Of a stretch of 64,000 nt of DNA, positions 58,887-64,000 are shown piece after piece. Both the position numbers and the translations under genes were made by a program. The notes beneath the pieces were generated by a model. It worked only from the letters and a program-made list of their open reading frames with translations, was not told where the DNA came from and did no database searches. The stretch's first letter is position 1; each line of letters starts with the position of its first letter. The stretch is from NCBI GenBank assembly GCA_000349905.1, contig KB722737.1, forward strand, positions 1,489,335 to 1,553,334, given 5' to 3'. This DNA comes from Volvariella volvacea V23. Its lineage: Eukaryota > Basidiomycota > Agaricomycetes > Agaricales > Pluteaceae.

Positions 58887-59883
58887 ATGGCCTCCCCACC
58901 GGACCCGTCGTCGGGCAGAATCAGGCCAGGCCACGGCCGCATCTCGTTGGTGTCCCATGGCTCCCGCCTCACGTTTGCCCAGCTGTCCTCTGCGTATCCA
59001 CTCAAGCTCCTTTCGGCGCGTCTGATGGCCCCTGATGTAGCCTTGGTCTACCTTTTGACCTACGGGGGTGGCCTGGTGGGTGGGGACCAAATCTGCCTGG
59101 AGGTTGATATCGGCGTTGGCTCTAAGCTCGTTATGTTATCCCAGGTAGGTCTACCTCGTGGGGACCCGTATACCTCTACTGTAACCCGTCGTGGCTTTGA
59201 AGGGGTCAACCAAAGTATTTCGGACACGCCCCGGCTATCGATGGGCCAGTGTTCATGAGGATCGTTCCCATGTGTCCGCCATCCCCCCGTCCCCTGTATT
59301 GACCACGCGTCAAACCATGGATGTTTCAATACAAGGCGCACTGTTCCTCCTACCCGACCCGGTCACTTGCTTCCGAGCTGCCTCTTACGATCAAATTCAG
59401 AAGTTTCGTCTATCCACAGATGCTTCGGCTATAATACTGGATTGGGTTACCTCTGGTCGCAGAACCCTCGGCGAGGAGTGGGCCTTCTCACGTTATTACA
59501 GTTCCAATGAGCTCTGGGTCGATGGCAAGCGAATAGTGAAGGATGTAATGCTGCTCGAAACGGAGGAATCAAATTCCCAATTACCCCCGAGATCACTTTC
59601 GGACAAGCTTGCACCCTACACTTGCTATGCAACCCTCATTTTAGTTGGACCTCTCCTATGCCACACACTCGAGTTCATCACAAGCCAATATGATCGTATA
59701 ACAGTGTTCAGGGGAGCCTTGCCTCAGGATATTATATGGTCGCTGAGTCATTGCGGACAAGGGGTAGCCCTAATCAGAGTGGCGGGCAAAGAGACCGAGA
59801 TGGTCAGGAAATGGTTGAAGCAGCACCTCAGTCATGCTGAAACAGTGATTGGTGCAGAAGCATTTCGCAAAGCGTTCGCATGA
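58887..59883 (+). CDS. UreD urease accessory protein
   Basis: This chaperone helps load nickel into urease with UreF and UreG. The start is ATG 58887 (MASPPDPSSGRIRPGHGRIS). Family motifs are visible: LTYGGGLVGGDQICLEVDIG, then after an intron (GTAGGT...TTTGAAG) LSQGSTKVFRTRPG, LTTRQTMDVSIQGALFLLPD, PVTCFRAASYDQIQKFRLST, SAIILDWVTSGRRTLGEEWA and FSRYYSSNELWVDGKRIVKD. The C-terminal part holds LILVGPLLCHTLEFI and ALIRVAGKETEMVRKWLKQH, with the stop at 59881-59883. Length of about 310 residues is usual for fungal UreD. Urease itself is not in this window. It is followed by a Dal5-family permease, which suggests a local nitrogen theme. Confidence 0.9.
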
Positions 59884-60621
59884 TGGGTGATGACGGGTGA
59901 AGCACTACCATTGCATCTGTGTTGATCCATTCCTGCTGACACAGCTTACCATGATGCAGGATTCTATCAATCAGGTCAGAACCGTTAGATTGGAACAGTG
60001 AGTCAGGTCATGTGCTGCAATGAAGCGATTCTTCAAGTTTGATCCACTTCCACAGCTTATTCTGCAATGTACGTACATGAAATATCTTATCACCCCCATT
60101 CGCTCGTAAATTTTTGTGCGGTGTCCCTAATCCATAGTGTCCGCACTCTTCAGTCCATGCATTAGCCTCAATAGCAAGGCAGCCATCCAGGGACACTTAA
60201 AGCACCTCAGTTGATCTTCCAAAATTCCCACCTGATTACACAACTAATCATTAAGTCCGATGTGGAACCAAAACCACGCGAAGAATTTGCTGGTGATAGA
60301 AGACGCACGAGTAAACTAGCTGCTTTTCGAGCAATTTTCGCCTTCTTCGGGCATCGGTATCACACCCTCGTCTTCAGGAATTTGGACTTGCTCAAACTCT
60401 GATTAACTGGTGCTTCTTCAACTGGATATGTCGGGAAGTGCTTTTTGTACCTATTGATTGAGCTTCGTTTCGTCACTTCCCTCGTGGTTCGGCTTGTATC
60501 TTTATCTCATCTGACGTGGAAACGTTTCTACGCAATTCAGACTCAAACAGGATATAAACCCAGCTCCTCAATAGCGTAAAAGAAGGGGCCTTGCTACTTG
60601 CTCTGAATCACTTCGACTATC
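59884..60621. promoter_or_regulatory. Intergenic region with GATA sites upstream of the permease gene
   Basis: This 738-bp region has no gene. It holds several GATA cores: a paired site at 60083-60091, one at 60295-60298 and two close together at 60497-60506. A TATAAA box lies at 60553-60558, about 64 bp before the permease start. GATA factors drive nitrogen-scavenging genes in fungi; regulation here is inferred. Confidence 0.4.
60083..60091 (-). promoter_or_regulatory. Overlapping GATA-factor sites
   Basis: GATAAGATA reads on the minus strand, two overlapping GATA cores in the arrangement favoured by nitrogen-response GATA activators. Single GATA cores are common by chance, so the assignment is weak. 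Confidence 0.3.
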
Positions 60622-63106
60622 ATGAGCGACCCTTCCTGCGATGGCCAGAACCGTACCACTGACACTGGGTGCCTTCCTTCTCCCAAGCACCCATACCGCC
60701 CTGAGGTCGATGTTTCTGGAGTCAACCAGAGTGCTCTTTTGCGGCGCATCGATCTTCATGTCATTCCCTGGCTTATATTACTGTATTTGCTCAGCTTTCT
60801 CGACCGTGGCAGTATTGGCAACGCTCGGGTTTGTATCTTTTCCTTTATCGGACAACTTTGATTCCTACCTTGAGCCAGCTCTATGGATTTCAGGACGATA
60901 TAGCAATCAATGACGACCAGTACTTAATTGCATTAACCGTGTTTTTCTTTCCCTACTCACTGGTTGAGGTCCGCTGGCTACTATCCGTCAGACTGAAGGG
61001 GTTGACGTCTAACGGTTCTCCAGCCCATGAGTAATGTTATCCTAAAGAGGCTCCGTCCATCAATATGGCTTTCTTCCATGATCTTCTTATGGGGTATTGT
61101 AATGGTGAGTCGTTCAAATACCCCCAGGCTACCTTGCCCAGCGTGCTCATTTCTCACAGACGCTCCATGGCACTATTCGGGATTACGGTAGTCTCATCAG
61201 TCCGTGCTGATTGGAATAAACTCGAAGAGAAGGCTTATTACTGACGCTACTGCACGTAGCCCTACGCACTCTTTTGGGGTTATTTGAGGCTGGAATGTAT
61301 CCAGGGATTGTCTTTTACATCTCTAGGTACGCACGATGTCGTCCTTCAGCATTATCCTTAATATGAACGTCCTTTTAGCTGGTATACCAAAGCGGAGCTG
61401 GGATCCAGAGTTGCTGTTTTCTTCTCAGCTGCTACGTTGGCTGGTGCCTTCAGTGCGTCAGTTGGTACACTTATTTTATGACCCTCTTGACCAGAATGCG
61501 ACCAGGTGGTTTATTAGCTGCTGCCATAGCCACCATGGATGGTATTGCAGGAAAACCGGGTACCTTCTCTTTCCCGCTTTCCAGAGCTTACATTTATATT
61601 CCCCAGGCTGGGCCTGGATATTTATCCTCGAGGGAATCGTAACAGTAGTGGTCGCAATTGCTTCGTTCTGGGCAATCCACGACTTTCCTGATACAGCAAC
61701 GTTTCTGTCGGAGGAGGAGCGTATGTCCTATTTCCACTATGAATCAGGATGATTAGTGCACAACTTCAATCTTCTGGCCTTTCAGGCGTCTTCATCATTC
61801 GTCGGCTCCAGGAAGACTCCAAGTTCAGCGCAGCAGGAGAGTCATTCCAGATGAACTACATCTGGCGGAGTTTATATGATCCGAAGACGTGGTTTGCAAG
61901 TGAGCGTCTTCTTCCACGCCTTTGTCCTTAACTGACACTGACACGACAGTGGGAATTACTATGGGATTGTACGTGGATAAGCCCTTGAGTGTAAACGTAA
62001 CCATTAATCTATTACAGGGATGGACCGCTTTATGCATTTTCATTGTTTTTACCCTCAATCATAGGCCAGGCATGTAAATTTCCTTTCATATTTGCACACT
62101 CTCATTCTTTACGTCCTGCAGTTGGGTAATACGACGTATAATCTTGAATTATTTGAGGTGATCTGACAACTAGGGTAGGCTACAGGGCTACTGAAGCTAA
62201 TTTACTCTCCGTTCCCGTGTACGCTTGGGGGTGTATTCTCACCTGTGCGGTGGGATTCTTAGGAGATAGAATTGGCACCCGCTACCATCTGAATCTGTAA
62301 GCCCGTTCTCGACGCTTTGTCGATGTGACTGCCTACCTTTCATAACCGCCAGTGTGCTTCTCTGTGTCGGTGAGCAGGATGCAATATATACCGATCAGGA
62401 CACTGATGTTACTCTCAAAGGATTAGTAGCCTACATCATATTAATTGTATCAAGGTCTTCTGCAGTATCATATTTTGCTGTCTACCTTGCTGTTTCGTGA
62501 GCCTCGCTTTATATTCGTATCTTTCCTCATTCTAAGAGCGATTACAACTAGGGCAATATTTCCTACCATCCGTAAGCATTCATACTGGCTACTTGTGATA
62601 GGTCACTCATATCTCAATATATTGAAGCGAATACTGTGTGAGTGGGCTTTTTTGGCCTAGATACGCATTATCGTAACCCTCACACACCTAGCGCATGGAT
62701 AGCAAGTAATGTCGAGGGTGCGTATAAGCGCAGCGTGACGCTAGGTATGGCCATTGGGTTTGGCAACTTGAACGGGGCCGTGACTGCGAACATTGTATGT
62801 GGCATCACACACCCCTGGTTGGTGCACTAACCAAGCCGAGTATAGTATCGGGCCAGTGACAAGCCTTGGTATCGCCTGGGCCATAGCATAGTCCTAGCCT
62901 ACATTGCTATCGGCTTACTTTGCAGCGTGGGCTTTGCATGGTACCTCAGGAAGGAGAACGAATGCCGGGATAGAGGAGAAAGGGACGAAATTATCGAGGG
63001 TGTGCAGAATCCGCGCGCCCACGAGCGTAATGGGTGTTTCCACAGCGTAGAAGCAGCAAGAATGGCCAAAGGAGATGAATGGAGTGGATTTAGATACACA
63101 ATTTAA
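60622..63106 (+). CDS. MFS transporter, Dal5/anion:cation symporter family
   Basis: This 12-span permease belongs to the family of allantoate, ureidosuccinate, nicotinate and other organic-anion carriers; the substrate is not predictable. Start ATG 60622 (MSDPSCDGQNRTTDTGCLPS). Spliced motifs: IDLHVIPWLILLYLLSFLDR, GSIGNAR-LYGFQDDIAINDD, QYLIALTVFFFPYSLVEV, NVILKRLRPSIWLSSMIFLW, LRTLLGLFEAGMYPGIVFYI, SWYTKAELGSRVAVFFSAAT, DGPLYAFSLFLPSII, NTVAWIASNVEGAYKRSVTL and AIGFGNLNGAVTANIYRASD, ending WSGFRYTI at the stop 63104-63106. An apparent stop at 61750 vanishes when SEEER joins VFIIRRLQEDSK through the donor GTATGT. A 10-nt exon (62628-62637) is needed for NTVAW. All core parts are recoverable, so it is judged intact. 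Confidence 0.87.
62628..62637 (+). other. 10-nt microexon of the Dal5-family transporter
   Basis: CGAATACTGT lies between the acceptor ATTGAAG and the donor GTGAGT. Joined to C of the previous exon and C of the next it encodes P-N-T-V, giving the conserved NTVAWIASN. Confidence 0.6.
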
Positions 63107-63232
63107 GGGCTCACTTTATGGGACAGCCCTATAATTTACAATAGATTGTCCATTATTTGACCCCGTGAGTTGAGCATGTTGAATATTAGGAGATACAGTA
63201 AAATATAGCATAGCTTTGAGTCTAGGAGCTGT

Positions 63233-64000
63233 CTACGGTCTATGATCCAATCTGACGGTAGCGGCCACGGGAGATCCAAATCCCTCGGTGTCTGCAACGG
63301 GAGATGGCTCCAAGGGAGGTGGTGCACTCTTCTCTCCACGGTTCTCATCTAACCACTTGTCCATGTCGTCGCCCTTACCAACAAATGGTCGTTTACCCAG
63401 CAAATCAATCATGTCTTCCCTGCAACAAGCGATGAGTAAATTACACCAAAAAGTCAAGAAAACATCCGAACCGAGTGATAACCTCCTTGGAAAGGAGGAG
63501 TTGCGCAACCTTTTCGACGTCATCACGATGGTCAAGCAATAGGTTGCGCGTTCGCTCGTAAGCAGTACTAAAATCAAGAGATTATTATGCATGCCGCTAA
63601 GCAGGGGTAGCTACATACGTGATCATCTTGCGGACTTCAGCATCAAGCATTTCTGCCGTCTTCTCGCTGAAGGGCTTGGTCCAGCTTTCCCTCTGACCTC
63701 GATCGCCTCCGTAACTGACGGGGCCTATCACATCATTCATGCCATAGTTGGCACATACTTCAAACGCCATCCGAGTGATCTTCTGCAAGTCGTCTTGTGC
63801 GCCAGTTGTGATATTCTCTGCGCCGAAGAAAATTTCCTCGGCTACGCGTCCCCCCAGGGTCATGCATATCCTGTCTGTCATCTGGGGTGTAGAAAGTAGA
63901 TAGCGATCTGGAGGGAGGTACTACATGAAATAGTTATAAGCTAGAAATTCGGCGGAGGGGTTGCGTGTGAACTGACCTGTGCATAACCCAATGCCCCAGT
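63233..64000 (-). CDS. m-AAA protease (Afg3/Yta12 type), C-terminal part, cut by window edge
   Basis: This is a subunit of the hexameric ATP-dependent zinc protease of the inner mitochondrial membrane. Only the 3' end, the M41 peptidase part, is present. It reads TGALGYAQ, then YLPPDRYLLSTPQ, MTDRICMTLGGRVAEEIFFG, NITTGAQDDLQKITRMAFEV, NYGMNDVIGPVSYGG, AEVRKMITTAYERTRNLLLD and HRDDVEKVAQLLLSKEVITR with EDMIDLLGKRPF. A disordered Pro-rich tail ends VRLDHRP at the stop 63233-63235. The ATPase domain and the HEXXH zinc site must lie beyond base 64000. Several short introns are needed, one with the donor GTTCGG. The LGYAQYLP motif is specific to the m-AAA rather than i-AAA class. Confidence 0.9.

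Noticed and set aside
58302..58900. Overlapping frames on both strands upstream of CTR and UreD
   Set aside because: None has a recognisable motif or consistent splice sites; those near 58700-58900 mirror flanking coding sequence.
61740..61770. Premature stop suggesting the Dal5-family gene is a pseudogene
   Set aside because: An upstream donor (GTATGT after SEEE-R) skips the stop and yields the conserved SEEERVFIIRRL; all other motifs are recoverable.
1..64000. CRISPR array, rRNA operon, viral or toxin genes
   Set aside because: No regularly spaced repeats, rRNA words, or viral or toxin motifs were found on either strand.

Overview
The window is nuclear DNA of a filamentous basidiomycete, most likely an Agaricomycete (class inferred; genus not determinable, a Rhizoctonia/Ceratobasidium-like genome is only a guess). 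The evidence is: genes packed tightly on both strands, many introns of about 45-60 nt with CTAAY-like branch sites, some extremely short exons, and single-copy fungal housekeeping genes (TRAPP-III, HOPS, Dsl1, m-AAA protease, NRDE2, Byr4, YHM2, SHB17).

Layout. Bases 1-8600 form an AT-rich, gene-free repeat block of decayed transposable-element copies. Two older direct copies of one unknown element (A and B) differ mainly by transitions. Copy A is split by a 1,481-bp insertion with TGTCA/TGACA ends. A 467-bp solo LTR with a perfect 5-bp target duplication lies beside copy B. From about 8.6 kb to the right edge the DNA is gene-dense. In order: tandem SANT-like/AT-hook protein (-), methylmalonate-semialdehyde dehydrogenase (+), low-molecular-weight tyrosine phosphatase (-), SH3BGR-like thioredoxin-fold protein (+), seipin (-), two conserved hypotheticals (+), LCCL membrane protein (+), a hypothetical and a WW-domain protein (+), Trs85/TRAPPC8 (+), Mpv17/PMP22 protein (-), YHM2 carrier (-), large coiled-coil protein (-), SHB17 phosphatase (-), Vps18 (+), Cgr1 (-), disordered protein (+), Sec39 (-), Nip7 (-), NRDE2 (+), Byr4-like protein (+), ferric reductase (-), Ctr copper transporter (-), UreD (+), Dal5-type transporter (+) and the 3' part of an m-AAA protease (-, cut by the right edge).

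Themes. Three membrane-tethering subunits (Trs85, Vps18, Sec39) share the window. Two ribosome-assembly factors (Cgr1, Nip7) sit in divergent pairs. A copper importer and a ferric reductase are in tandem. UreD lies next to a Dal5-family permease behind paired GATA sites. Several gene pairs are divergent with 130-280 bp between start codons.

The most unusual observation is splicing. Conserved residues of four proteins are restored only by exons of 3+3, 7, 10 and 14 nt. A GC-AG intron of exactly 60 nt splits the catalytic loop of the tyrosine phosphatase and would stay in frame if retained. I found no CRISPR array, rRNA or convincing tRNA. Two 100-N assembly gaps are present; one interrupts the Byr4-like coding sequence.
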